NCBI GenBank assembly: GCA_021780495.1
Contig: JAJXYO010000041.1
Span: 1-37,144 of the forward strand
Reading direction: 5' to 3'
Length of the DNA: 37,144 nt
Source: Deltaproteobacteria bacterium
Lineage (GTDB): Bacteria; Desulfobacterota; Desulfuromonadia; Geobacterales; Pseudopelobacteraceae
Positions 8,497-16,067 of this stretch are shown here, piece after piece (within the stretch, counting starts at the first letter, position 1; each line of letters opens with the position of its first letter). The position numbers were made by a program, and so were the translations under genes. The notes under the pieces are model-generated. The model saw nothing but the letters and a program-made list of their open reading frames with translations. It was not told where the DNA came from and ran no database searches.

Positions 8497-8522
8497 ACCG
8501 TTTAATTGGTTGCAAAAACGGT
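8497..8522 (+). repeat. hairpin 2 downstream of flgE
   Basis: ACCGTTT (8497-8503) and AAACGGT (8516-8522) form a perfect 7-bp stem with a 12-nt loop, starting two bases after the stronger hairpin. It mirrors the tandem pair upstream of flgE. Confidence 0.5.
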
Positions 8523-8588
8523 AAAATAGTTCTACATAATGCGTTACTTATCAATCCATTGAATTCAGCATTCATGGGGAGGAATGAC

Positions 8589-9122
8589 ATGGCCAAGGAC
8601 GAACAGGCGGTTGCCGAGCAACCTGAAGGCGGCAACAAGAAGAAGTTGTTTATAATCATCGGCGCTGCCGTAGCTGTCGCTGTGGTCTTGGCAGTTGTCT
8701 TCATGATGATGGGCAAGGGAGCCAGCAAGAAAGACAAGGCCAAGGAGGGTGGCGAGGCCACGACAGAAGCGAAGTCTGAGGGTGGCGAGCATGGAGCTGC
8801 ATCCGGTACCGCAGCTGCTGCATCGAATATCTATCCGCTTGAACCGTTTATCGTCAATATCTACGATGGTCAGGAATTGAGGTATCTGAAGGTCAAGGTC
8901 GAACTGGAAATGTCGGGAGCCGGGGTCAAAGCGGATCTCGATAATCGGCTTGCCCCGATCCGCGATGCCATCCTGATCCTTTTGAGCACCAAGACCCTGC
9001 AGGACATTCAGGACGTTCAAGGCAAAAACCAGTTGAAGGATGAGATCCTGGCAGCGATAAACAAGATCATACCACCCGGCAAGATTGCAAAAGTTTACTT
9101 CACCGACTTCGTCGTTCAGTAA
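8589..9122 (+). CDS. fliL: flagellar basal body-associated protein FliL
   Basis: FliL is a single-pass inner membrane protein that supports stator function around the basal body. The 177-residue product has a short charged cytoplasmic start, one transmembrane segment (about residues 20-42), a Lys/Glu/Gly-rich linker, and the periplasmic FliL domain beginning YPLEPFIVNIYDGQELRYLK. The ATG at 8589 has GGGGAGGA at 8576-8583 as ribosome binding site. The open frame extends to 8478 but runs through the hairpin region and is not used. It heads the fliL-fliM-fliN-fliO run. Confidence 0.93.
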   Translation: MAKDEQAVAEQPEGGNKKKLFIIIGAAVAVAVVLAVVFMMMGKGASKKDKAKEGGEATTEAKSEGGEHGAASGTAAAASNIYPLEPFIVNIYDGQELRYLKVKVELEMSGAGVKADLDNRLAPIRDAILILLSTKTLQDIQDVQGKNQLKDEILAAINKIIPPGKIAKVYFTDFVVQ

Positions 9123-9142
9123 CATACACACCCCAGGCCGAT

Positions 9143-10129
9143 ATGGAAAAAATCCTCACCAAAGCAGAGATAGAAGCGCTTCTCAATGCCGTTTTCGATG
9201 GTCGGATAGAGCCTGAAAAGGAGCTGTCCAAAACCGAGGGTACGGTCGTTGCGTATGATCTCTTCAATACAGAGGCCCATAAAGGCTTTGTCCCGAACCT
9301 TGACATCATTTACGACAGTTTTATCCGCTACAGCCGGGTCAACCTGTCCAACCGTCTGCGTAAGGTGGTGGAAATCAAGAAGGTCGGGGCGCGATCATAT
9401 AAATTCGATGATTTTCTTCAGACACTGCCATCCCCGGTCTGTATGGCTATTTTCAAGATCGAGCCGCTCAAAGGCGCGGCGCTGATCTCCTTTGACAGCA
9501 CCCTGGTACTCGCTCTGGTAGATAGTCTTCTAGGCGGCACGGGGTCGTCAAAGGTCTCTATGGCCAACCGGCTGTTTACAACGATCGAACTGCGCCTGGT
9601 TGAAAAGATCGTCAAGGATATGCTCCAGGACCTTGAGAAGGCCTGGGCCCCACTGTATGCGACCCATATGAACCTGCTGCGCATGGAGATGAACCCGCGC
9701 CTGGTGAATATTGTCCCGCCAGAATACCAGATTGTAACCATGTCGCTCAAGATCCAGATCGAAGAGATCTCGGGCAATGTCGTTTTTGCGATCCCCTACA
9801 TGACGATTGACCCGATCCGGGACAAGCTCAAGGCAGGGATGCAGTTTGACTTGATGGCCATTGATCCGCAGTGGTCATTCCGGTTATCCGCTGGGTTGCT
9901 GGAGGCACCGCTCAACATTTCGGTGGAAATGGGAAACGCAGGTATTTCGTTGAGGGAGCTGCTTGATCTGGCTCCGGGCGATACGATCATGCTGGACAAG
10001 GCCTGCTCAAGCGAAATGACCGTCAAGATAGAGGGTGTGCCAAAATATCTGGGAATCCCGGGTATTCACCACGGGAATAAAGCGATTCAGATCAGCAATT
10101 TTAGTGTTAAAGGGGGCAGTGGTGATTGA
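9143..10129 (+). CDS. fliM: flagellar motor switch protein FliM
   Basis: FliM is the C-ring protein that binds CheY-P, FliG and FliN. The 328-residue product has the N-terminal switch-protein start (MEKILTKAEIEALLNAV), a CheC-like middle domain with the LLGGTG motif near residues 130-135, and a C-terminal SpoA domain (about residues 245-325). The enteric CheY-binding peptide (LSQAEIDALL-like) is partly preserved as LTKAEIEALL. The ribosome binding site is weak. The stop overlaps the start of fliN. Confidence 0.96.
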   Translation: MEKILTKAEIEALLNAVFDGRIEPEKELSKTEGTVVAYDLFNTEAHKGFVPNLDIIYDSFIRYSRVNLSNRLRKVVEIKKVGARSYKFDDFLQTLPSPVCMAIFKIEPLKGAALISFDSTLVLALVDSLLGGTGSSKVSMANRLFTTIELRLVEKIVKDMLQDLEKAWAPLYATHMNLLRMEMNPRLVNIVPPEYQIVTMSLKIQIEEISGNVVFAIPYMTIDPIRDKLKAGMQFDLMAIDPQWSFRLSAGLLEAPLNISVEMGNAGISLRELLDLAPGDTIMLDKACSSEMTVKIEGVPKYLGIPGIHHGNKAIQISNFSVKGGSGD

Positions 10130-10421
10130 AAAGCCTGAAGTGGCCGAGCAGGAGCCGGATAAAAAAAACCTCGAATTCATTCTTGATATACCCCTGCAAG
10201 TTACGGTCGAGCTGGGGCGCACCAAGCTGCTGGTTAAGGATATTCTGCAACTCAACCAAGGCGCTGTGATTGAGCTGAGCAAGCTGGCTGGCGAACCACT
10301 GGATATCTTTGTTAACTCAAAGCTGGTGGCACGTGGTGAAGCGGTAGTGGTTAACGAAAAATTTGGCGTTCGCCTGGTTGATATAGTGAGCCCCAACGAG
10401 CGGGTGGAGAAGATATTGTGA
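10122..10421 (+). CDS. fliN: flagellar motor switch protein FliN
   Basis: FliN is a SpoA-domain protein at the base of the C-ring that also docks FliH for export. The 99-residue product is essentially one SpoA domain (LDIPLQVTVELGRTKLLVKD, then VVVNEKFGVRLVDIVSPNER). The open frame reaches back to 10035 inside fliM, but GTG at 10122 is chosen because AGGGGGC at about 10110-10116 is correctly spaced and the product then has a normal length. It overlaps fliM by 8 nt and fliO by 4 nt, consistent with translational coupling. Confidence 0.93.
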   Translation: MIEKPEVAEQEPDKKNLEFILDIPLQVTVELGRTKLLVKDILQLNQGAVIELSKLAGEPLDIFVNSKLVARGEAVVVNEKFGVRLVDIVSPNERVEKIL

Positions 10422-10822
10422 AAGGAGCGGTACTCGTACTGCTCCTGCTCCTGCCATCCATCGCCTGTGCCGAAGGGAATACCAGCCAGGGATTCAGCTT
10501 TTTCTCCAGTTTGCTCCAGATGCTTGCCGCTCTGGCGATCGTCGTCGGTCTGATTCTCATTACGCGACATTTCTCTGAAAAGCTTTTCAAAGGGCTCCCG
10601 AACAGTCGCTTCGTTTCGAAACATATTCGACTGGTGGAAACCCGCTATATATCGCCAAAGAAAAGCCTGATCCTGGTTGAAGTTGGTGGCGAGTATCTGC
10701 TGCTTTCAAGTGCTGGAGACAATCTGTCCCTGGTCAAACAGATCGACATGCTCGAAGAGATAGAGGTAATCGAGGACTCCGGCATCGAACGCAGCGGGTT
10801 TTTCGGGAGGTTTTTACGCTGA
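10418..10822 (+). CDS. fliO: flagellar export apparatus protein FliO
   Basis: FliO is a small membrane protein that helps the FliP ring assemble. The 134-residue product has a signal-like first hydrophobic segment (residues 3-17, ending SIACA), a second transmembrane segment (about residues 30-50), and a cytoplasmic beta-rich domain with VETRYISPKKSLILVEVGGE. It starts at GTG 10418, overlapping the fliN stop by 4 nt, with GGTGGAG upstream. The position before fliP agrees with the call. Confidence 0.88.
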   Translation: MKGAVLVLLLLLPSIACAEGNTSQGFSFFSSLLQMLAALAIVVGLILITRHFSEKLFKGLPNSRFVSKHIRLVETRYISPKKSLILVEVGGEYLLLSSAGDNLSLVKQIDMLEEIEVIEDSGIERSGFFGRFLR

Positions 10823-10845
10823 AATCTGCTGATGAAAGGGTTGTT

Positions 10846-11613
10846 ATGCGGTTTATAATCCGTCACAGGTTGCTGTTCTGCTTGTTGCCACTGGTGTTGC
10901 TGGTGTTGTTTGTCACATCGGTCCATGCCGAGCCGATTGCAATCCCCTCGTTCAATTTCGGTGTGGGTTCGTCGAGCAAACCGGGTGATGTTGCCGTCAC
11001 GGTCCAGATTTTCCTGCTGCTCACCATTCTTTCACTGGCGCCGGGTCTGCTTATCATGACCACCTCGTTCACCCGTATCGTGGTGGTGCTGTCATTTCTG
11101 CGAACGGCCATGGGGACCCAGCAGGCGCCATCCAACCAGATCATTTTGGCCCTTTCCATGTTCCTGACCTTCTTCATTATGAATCCGGTCTGGAACCAGA
11201 TCAATGCCGAGGCCTATCAGCCTTGGAAAGCACAGAAGATATCCCAGGAGCAGGCAATGGAGCGGGCCGTTCAGCCGGTTCGCAAGTTTATGCTCTCCCA
11301 GACCAGGGAAAAGGACCTGGCGTTATTCGTCAGTCTTTCCAAACTTCCGCGACCAAAGAATGCCGATGATATCCCGACGCTGACCATCATTCCGGCCTTC
11401 ATGATCTCGGAGCTGCGCACCGCCTTTCAGATCGGGTTTCTGATTTACATTCCCTTTATTGTAGTGGATATGGTGGTTGCATCGGTATTGATGTCCATGG
11501 GCATGATGATGCTGCCACCGGTCATGATCTCGCTACCCTTCAAAATCCTACTGTTTGTCCTGGTAGATGGCTGGGGGCTGGTGATCAGTTCCCTGGTCAA
11601 GAGTTTCGGATAA
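10846..11613 (+). CDS. fliP: flagellar export gate protein FliP
   Basis: FliP forms the core pentamer of the type III export gate with FliQ and FliR. The 255-residue product has a cleavable signal peptide (residues 1-27), the strongly conserved stretch LLIMTTSFTRIVVVLSFLR, the SNQIILALSMFLTFF segment, and C-terminal helices with VLMSMGMMMLPP. Start and length match the family. It is followed by fliQ after 16 nt. Confidence 0.97.
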   Translation: MRFIIRHRLLFCLLPLVLLVLFVTSVHAEPIAIPSFNFGVGSSSKPGDVAVTVQIFLLLTILSLAPGLLIMTTSFTRIVVVLSFLRTAMGTQQAPSNQIILALSMFLTFFIMNPVWNQINAEAYQPWKAQKISQEQAMERAVQPVRKFMLSQTREKDLALFVSLSKLPRPKNADDIPTLTIIPAFMISELRTAFQIGFLIYIPFIVVDMVVASVLMSMGMMMLPPVMISLPFKILLFVLVDGWGLVISSLVKSFG

Positions 11614-11629
11614 CGTCCAGAGGTACCTT

Positions 11630-11899
11630 ATGACTCCAGAACTGGTAGTACAACTCGCCCGCCGCAGCTTTGAGGCGACACTGATGCTGGCGGCCCCTCT
11701 ACTCATCTTCAGCCTGGTGGTGGGGTTGCTGATCAGCGTGTTCCAGGCGGTAACATCGATCAACGAAGCGACCCTGGCGTTTGCGCCCAAGATCATTGCA
11801 GTCATGGTTGCCATGATCATCTTTTTTCCCTGGATGATGACCTATATGAGCGACTTCACGCGGGAGATCTATTCTTTCATAGCAATCATGAGACGCTGA
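11630..11899 (+). CDS. fliQ: flagellar export gate protein FliQ
   Basis: FliQ is a two-helix membrane protein of the export gate. The 89-residue product has two hydrophobic hairpin helices (about residues 15-40 and 55-75) and the conserved SVFQAVTSINEATLAFAPK linker. Length and position between fliP and fliR match the family exactly. Confidence 0.96.
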   Translation: MTPELVVQLARRSFEATLMLAAPLLIFSLVVGLLISVFQAVTSINEATLAFAPKIIAVMVAMIIFFPWMMTYMSDFTREIYSFIAIMRR

Positions 11900-11903
11900 T
11901 CGC

Positions 11904-12698
11904 ATGTTTCCCCTGCTACCCTTCCCCTCCCCGCGGGAGGTGATCTTCTTTGCCCTTGTGCTCAGCCGTGTGGCAGGCATCTTTTCAGCAATCCCTGTTT
12001 TCGGTGGGCGGGTTATACCGCTGAATATCAAGGTGCTGGTCATATTTATGATCACACTGGTTTGTTTCCCTGTCCTGAACGTAAGCGCCCCAGAGATATC
12101 GACCGACGCTTTTACACTGGCGATACTGGCGTTACGTGAGGTCATGGTTGGCATCACCCTGGGGTTCATTACCCGCATAATCTTTTCGGCAGTAGAATTC
12201 AGCGGTCAGATCATCGGCATGCAAATGGGTTTCACCATCTCGTCGATCATCGATCCGAGTCAGGGTAACCAGACCCAGGTCATGTCTGTCATGCAAAGCC
12301 TGCTGGCAACGCTATTGTTCCTCTCCATGAATATCCATCATCTATTCATCCGTACGATCGTGGACAGCTTCCGCATCATACCGCTGGGTGGCTGGCATAT
12401 TAATGCCGAGATAATATCATTCCTTGTCAAGGGCACGTCAGACATCTTTATATTGGGCATCCGGCTGGCCGCTCCGGTAATGGTCGCTTTGCTGCTTACC
12501 AGTGTCATACTCGGCATTATGGCCCGCGCCTTTCCACAGATGAACATCTTCATGGTGAGTATGCCGCTTAATATTGGGATCGGGTTTGTTGTATTGGGCT
12601 TGTCGTTGATGATCTTTTTTCACGTACTCACGGTAGCGTTCGGATCCGTTAACGGTCAAATCGAAACGCTGTTCAGGTTGATGTCAAAGGGGGGCTGA
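11904..12698 (+). CDS. fliR: flagellar export gate protein FliR
   Basis: FliR completes the FliP-FliQ-FliR gate. The 264-residue product is hydrophobic throughout with about six membrane segments and conserved stretches FALVLSRVAGIF and GFITRIIFSAVEFSGQIIG. It starts 4 nt after fliQ. Its TGA stop at 12696-12698 is in the same reading frame as flhB, so the two genes are separated by that stop and one ACC codon only; read-through would give a FliR-FlhB fusion of a kind known naturally in some clostridia. Confidence 0.95.
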   Translation: MFPLLPFPSPREVIFFALVLSRVAGIFSAIPVFGGRVIPLNIKVLVIFMITLVCFPVLNVSAPEISTDAFTLAILALREVMVGITLGFITRIIFSAVEFSGQIIGMQMGFTISSIIDPSQGNQTQVMSVMQSLLATLLFLSMNIHHLFIRTIVDSFRIIPLGGWHINAEIISFLVKGTSDIFILGIRLAAPVMVALLLTSVILGIMARAFPQMNIFMVSMPLNIGIGFVVLGLSLMIFFHVLTVAFGSVNGQIETLFRLMSKGG

Positions 12699-12704
12699 AC
12701 CCTG
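12686..12704 (+). promoter_or_regulatory. ribosome binding site and CTG start of flhB
   Basis: AAAGGGGGG at 12686-12694 is a strong Shine-Dalgarno sequence placed 7 nt before CTG at 12702-12704. No ATG, GTG or TTG occurs in the flhB frame between the in-frame stop at 12696-12698 and ATG 12801, which lies too far inside the protein. The CTG is therefore the likely initiation codon. Confidence 0.65.
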
Positions 12705-13772
12705 GCCGAAGGCGCAGACAGGCATTCAAAAACTGAACAACCGACCAGTAAGCGTCTTGAAAAAGCACGGGAAGACGGAGCTCCGCCCAAGAGCGTCCTG
12801 ATGACCTCTACGTTCACGCTCTTGGCGGGAATGGTCTGTCTGTACACCTTCGGCAGTTTCATGACATCAAGCATCTCAAAGCAGAGCGTGGAAATTCTGA
12901 GTACGGTAGGAAGCTTCGAACTGACTGAAAAGAACGTCTATGAGTTGGTTCTCAAAACATTTCTATTGATTGTTTTCGTGATGGCGCCGCTCGTGGTGAC
13001 GATCATTGTGACCTCGGTTACATCGAATGTGATCCAGGACAGCGGGCGATTTGAGTTCAGATGGGATCGGCTCAAGTTTGACATAAACAAACTGAATCCT
13101 TTGAGCGGTTTTGGCCGGATTTTTAACAAAACGGCCCTGGTTGAGCTGGTCAAGTCACTGCTCAAGCTGACCGTGATTGGCTACATTGCCTTCCGGGTGC
13201 TGAGCGACGAAACGCAAAATATCACCATTCTGGCCGAAGCCGATGTTGAGACGATCATGACTTATATGGGGCATGTCGCTTTCAAGATAGTAATGCATAC
13301 CTGCGGCATCATGCTGATTATATCAATTCTCGATCTTATGTACGTCAAGTGGCAGTATACGGACAACCTGAAGATGACCAAGCAGGAAGTCAAAGATGAA
13401 AACAAGGAATCGGAAAACCCCGAGATAAAGGGGCAGATCAAAAAGATGCAGTATCAGATGGCCCGCCGTCGGATGACCAAAATTATTCCCACCGCCGATG
13501 TGGTGATTACCAACCCGACCCACTATGCGATTGCACTCAAATACGACCGGCAACGCATGGCAGCCCCGGTGGTCCTCGCCAAAGGGGCTGACGTGATGGC
13601 GCAGGCCATCAAGAAAATCGCAAAAGAACACGGCGTTACACTGGTGGAGAATCGATTCCTGGCGCGTGAGCTGTATGAACAGGTAGATGAAAACGAAGCG
13701 ATCCCGGAATCCCTGTATGCCGCTGTGGCCGAGATCCTAGCCTATGTATATCGGCTCAAGGGGAAGGTTTGA
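12702..13772 (+). CDS. flhB: flagellar export switch protein FlhB, probable CTG start
   Basis: FlhB is the export gate protein whose cytoplasmic domain cleaves itself to switch from hook to filament substrates. Starting at CTG 12702 the product is 356 residues, the usual length, and includes the conserved N-terminus SKTEQPTSKRLEKAREDG. The autocleavage motif NPTH then falls at residues 271-274, close to N269-H272 of the enteric protein. Four transmembrane segments precede it. The first ATG, at 12801, would remove the conserved N-terminus and is rejected. A strong ribosome binding site precedes the CTG. A sequencing error (ATG read as CTG) or read-through from fliR remain alternatives. Confidence 0.9.
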   Translation: MAEGADRHSKTEQPTSKRLEKAREDGAPPKSVLMTSTFTLLAGMVCLYTFGSFMTSSISKQSVEILSTVGSFELTEKNVYELVLKTFLLIVFVMAPLVVTIIVTSVTSNVIQDSGRFEFRWDRLKFDINKLNPLSGFGRIFNKTALVELVKSLLKLTVIGYIAFRVLSDETQNITILAEADVETIMTYMGHVAFKIVMHTCGIMLIISILDLMYVKWQYTDNLKMTKQEVKDENKESENPEIKGQIKKMQYQMARRRMTKIIPTADVVITNPTHYAIALKYDRQRMAAPVVLAKGADVMAQAIKKIAKEHGVTLVENRFLARELYEQVDENEAIPESLYAAVAEILAYVYRLKGKV

Positions 13773-13807
13773 GTCAATTGTATGACTCGGTTCAAGAGTT
13801 TGACTCT
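13771..13807 (+). repeat. repeated GAGTC inverted motifs downstream of flhB
   Basis: GAGTCA at 13771-13776 and TGACTC at 13783-13788 form a 6-bp inverted repeat, and a second inverted repeat AGAGT-TTG-ACTCT follows at 13795-13807. TGACTC thus appears twice and its complement once within 37 bp. The cluster lies about 110-140 bp upstream of the sigma-54-like element at 13912, the usual distance for an enhancer-binding activator site. The activator role is inference. Confidence 0.45.
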
Positions 13808-13911
13808 GTCGGCGTCACTACCAGTCGGAATTGTGCTTCTAGCTGACTTGTTGCCGTGCCATCGTTCGCCGTTTGTGCAGAGGATTCAGGCCTGATTGTA
13901 ACGGGTGTGAC

Positions 13912-13927
13912 CGGCATGAAAAATGCA
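13912..13927 (+). promoter_or_regulatory. candidate sigma-54 promoter of flhA
   Basis: CGGCAT at 13912-13917, five bases, then ATGCA at 13923-13927 keeps the GG-N10-GC spacing required of a -24/-12 promoter, with GGCA and TGCA matching the consensus. It lies 56 bp before the flhA ATG in a 210-bp gap, the largest inside the cluster. Sigma-54 control of flagellar export genes is common in this lineage and others. Confidence 0.5.
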
Positions 13928-13982
13928 TAGATTTTGCTGCTTTACATGAAACTACGATACAGCGGCAACGCCCGGGATTCGC

Positions 13983-16067
13983 ATGGCAAACGGAACGGTT
14001 GAAGCAATAGAGTTGAACGGTTTACGTAAAAACTCGGACATTTATGTGGCCTTGGCGCTGATCGGTGTGCTGGCGCTGATGATCGTTCCGCTCCCGGCGT
14101 TTATGCTGGATATCTTTCTGGCAGCCAATTTGACCATTTCACTGGCAATTTTGCTGGTCTGCCTCTACACGATACATCCGCTCGATTTTTCTGTTTTCCC
14201 TTCGGTACTTCTGGTAACAACCCTCTTCCGTCTGGCGCTCAATATCGCCTCTACCCGGCTCATCCTGCTGCATGGCAGTGAAGGGGTCGAAGCAGCTGGG
14301 GCTGTCATTATGTCGTTCGGCCAGTTTGTCGTTGGTGGCAACTATGTCGTCGGAGCGGTACTCTTTTTGATCCTGGTGATCATCAATTTCGTTGTCATTA
14401 CCAAGGGTGCGGGGCGCGTGGCAGAAGTCCAGGCCCGCTTCACTCTGGATGCCATGCCTGGCAAACAGATGGCTATTGATGCAGACCTGTCTGCCGGCAT
14501 GATCACCGAAAAAGATGCCCGGGCCCGCCGTATCAAGATTGCGCGCGAAGCCGATTTCTACGGTTCCATGGACGGTGCCAGCAAATTTGTCCGCGGGGAT
14601 GCGGTGGCCGGCATCCTGATCGTCATGGTCAATATCTTTGGTGGTCTCATAATTGGGATATTTCAGCAGGGCATGCCGATTCAGGCCGCACTGACCAACT
14701 ATACCCTGCTGACCATCGGCGAAGGACTGGTAGCGCAGTTGCCGGCCCTGATCATCTCCGTTGCCGCAGGCATCATAGTGACCCGGTCAGCCGATGACGA
14801 TAATTTCGGTAATGCGATCACCGGTCAGTTCATGAATTACCCCAAGGCCTTCTACGTGTCTTCGGGGGTTTTGCTGGTGTTCGGGCTGATACCCGGTCTG
14901 CCGCATCTTGCCTTTTTCCTGCTCTCCGGAGTGGCGTTTCTGGCCGGCAAGATGGCGCGGGAAAAGGCTCAGGTTGTCGAAGAAACGGCTCTGCCCGAAG
15001 CTGGTAATGGTGAGGAGTCGCTTGATTCCACCTCATCCATCCGCCCGCTGGATGTCTTGGAGCTTGAGGTAGGTTACGGGCTGGTTCCGATGGTTGATGC
15101 CTCCCAGGATGGTGAATTGCTGGAGCGGATCCGGTCTATCCGACGTCAGTTTGCCCAGAAAATGGGGTTCGTTGTCCCCCCGATACATATTCACGACAAT
15201 CTGCAGCTCAAACCCTACGAATACAACCTGCTGATCCGAGGCGCCCGCGTGGGCGGCAGCGAACTTACCGGCCAGTATCTGGCCATGGATTCAGGCGCGG
15301 TCACCGCCCAGCTGGCAGGTGCTGCAACCAAGGAGCCTGTTTTCGGTCTGCCGGCGGTCTGGATTGGTTCCAGCGATCGTGACCAGGCGCAGATTAACGG
15401 CTACACGGTTGTTGACAGTACAACGGTAGTCGCAACGCACATCAGCGAGGTTATCAAGCGTTATTCCCACGAGTTGGTTGGACGCCAGGAGATGCAGCAG
15501 CTGTTGGATAATGTTGCGGTCAATGCCCCCAAGGTAGTAGAAGAACTTATCCCCAGTCTGCTCAGCCTCGGAACGGTGTTGCGGGTTGTCAAAAATCTCC
15601 TCAAGGAAGGGGTTTCGATTCGCGACATGCGCACCATCCTTGAAACCCTGGCGGATTATGCCTCACTCACCAAGGATCCGGATGTGCTGACAGAGTTTGT
15701 CCGTCAGGGCTTGGGGCGTTTTATAGTCGATCAATACAAACTGGAGGATGATACCCTCTGTCTGGTGACCCTGGACCGGGAGATCGAGGATATCATCGCT
15801 GAAGCGATTCAGCCCTCTGATCAGGGCAGTTTTCTGGCTATCGAACCCAATACCGCCCAGCAGATAATTACCATGATCCGCTCCATGGCTGACCGTTTCG
15901 GCATGAGTGGCGCTCAGCCGGTATTATTGGCCTCACCTTCCATCCGTCGTCATGTTCGCAAGCTGATCGAGCGTTTCGTGCCGCATATGGCGGTCCTGTC
16001 GCACAATGAAATTCCGCAGAATGTTAAAATCCAGTCTCTCGGGGTGGTAAGTATCAATGCTGGTTAA
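13983..16067 (+). CDS. flhA: flagellar export gate protein FlhA
   Basis: FlhA forms the nonameric export gate ring that docks chaperone-substrate complexes. The 694-residue product has the expected N-terminal membrane half (about eight segments, residues 1-330) with TTLFRLALNIASTRLIL near residue 80 and the FHIPEP-family loop QARFTLDAMPGKQMAIDADL near residues 148-167, followed by a soluble cytoplasmic domain of about 350 residues. The ribosome binding site before the ATG is weak. It overlaps flhF by 11 nt. Confidence 0.97.
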   Translation: MANGTVEAIELNGLRKNSDIYVALALIGVLALMIVPLPAFMLDIFLAANLTISLAILLVCLYTIHPLDFSVFPSVLLVTTLFRLALNIASTRLILLHGSEGVEAAGAVIMSFGQFVVGGNYVVGAVLFLILVIINFVVITKGAGRVAEVQARFTLDAMPGKQMAIDADLSAGMITEKDARARRIKIAREADFYGSMDGASKFVRGDAVAGILIVMVNIFGGLIIGIFQQGMPIQAALTNYTLLTIGEGLVAQLPALIISVAAGIIVTRSADDDNFGNAITGQFMNYPKAFYVSSGVLLVFGLIPGLPHLAFFLLSGVAFLAGKMAREKAQVVEETALPEAGNGEESLDSTSSIRPLDVLELEVGYGLVPMVDASQDGELLERIRSIRRQFAQKMGFVVPPIHIHDNLQLKPYEYNLLIRGARVGGSELTGQYLAMDSGAVTAQLAGAATKEPVFGLPAVWIGSSDRDQAQINGYTVVDSTTVVATHISEVIKRYSHELVGRQEMQQLLDNVAVNAPKVVEELIPSLLSLGTVLRVVKNLLKEGVSIRDMRTILETLADYASLTKDPDVLTEFVRQGLGRFIVDQYKLEDDTLCLVTLDREIEDIIAEAIQPSDQGSFLAIEPNTAQQIITMIRSMADRFGMSGAQPVLLASPSIRRHVRKLIERFVPHMAVLSHNEIPQNVKIQSLGVVSINAG

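Noticed and set aside
8510..8540. TTGCAA and CATAAT as a sigma-70 promoter for fliL
   Set aside because: The spacer is 19 bp and the -35 box is poor; the element overlaps the second hairpin. Not strong enough to list.
12801..13772. flhB starting at the first ATG
   Set aside because: This would delete the conserved FlhB N-terminus that is clearly encoded upstream in the same frame.
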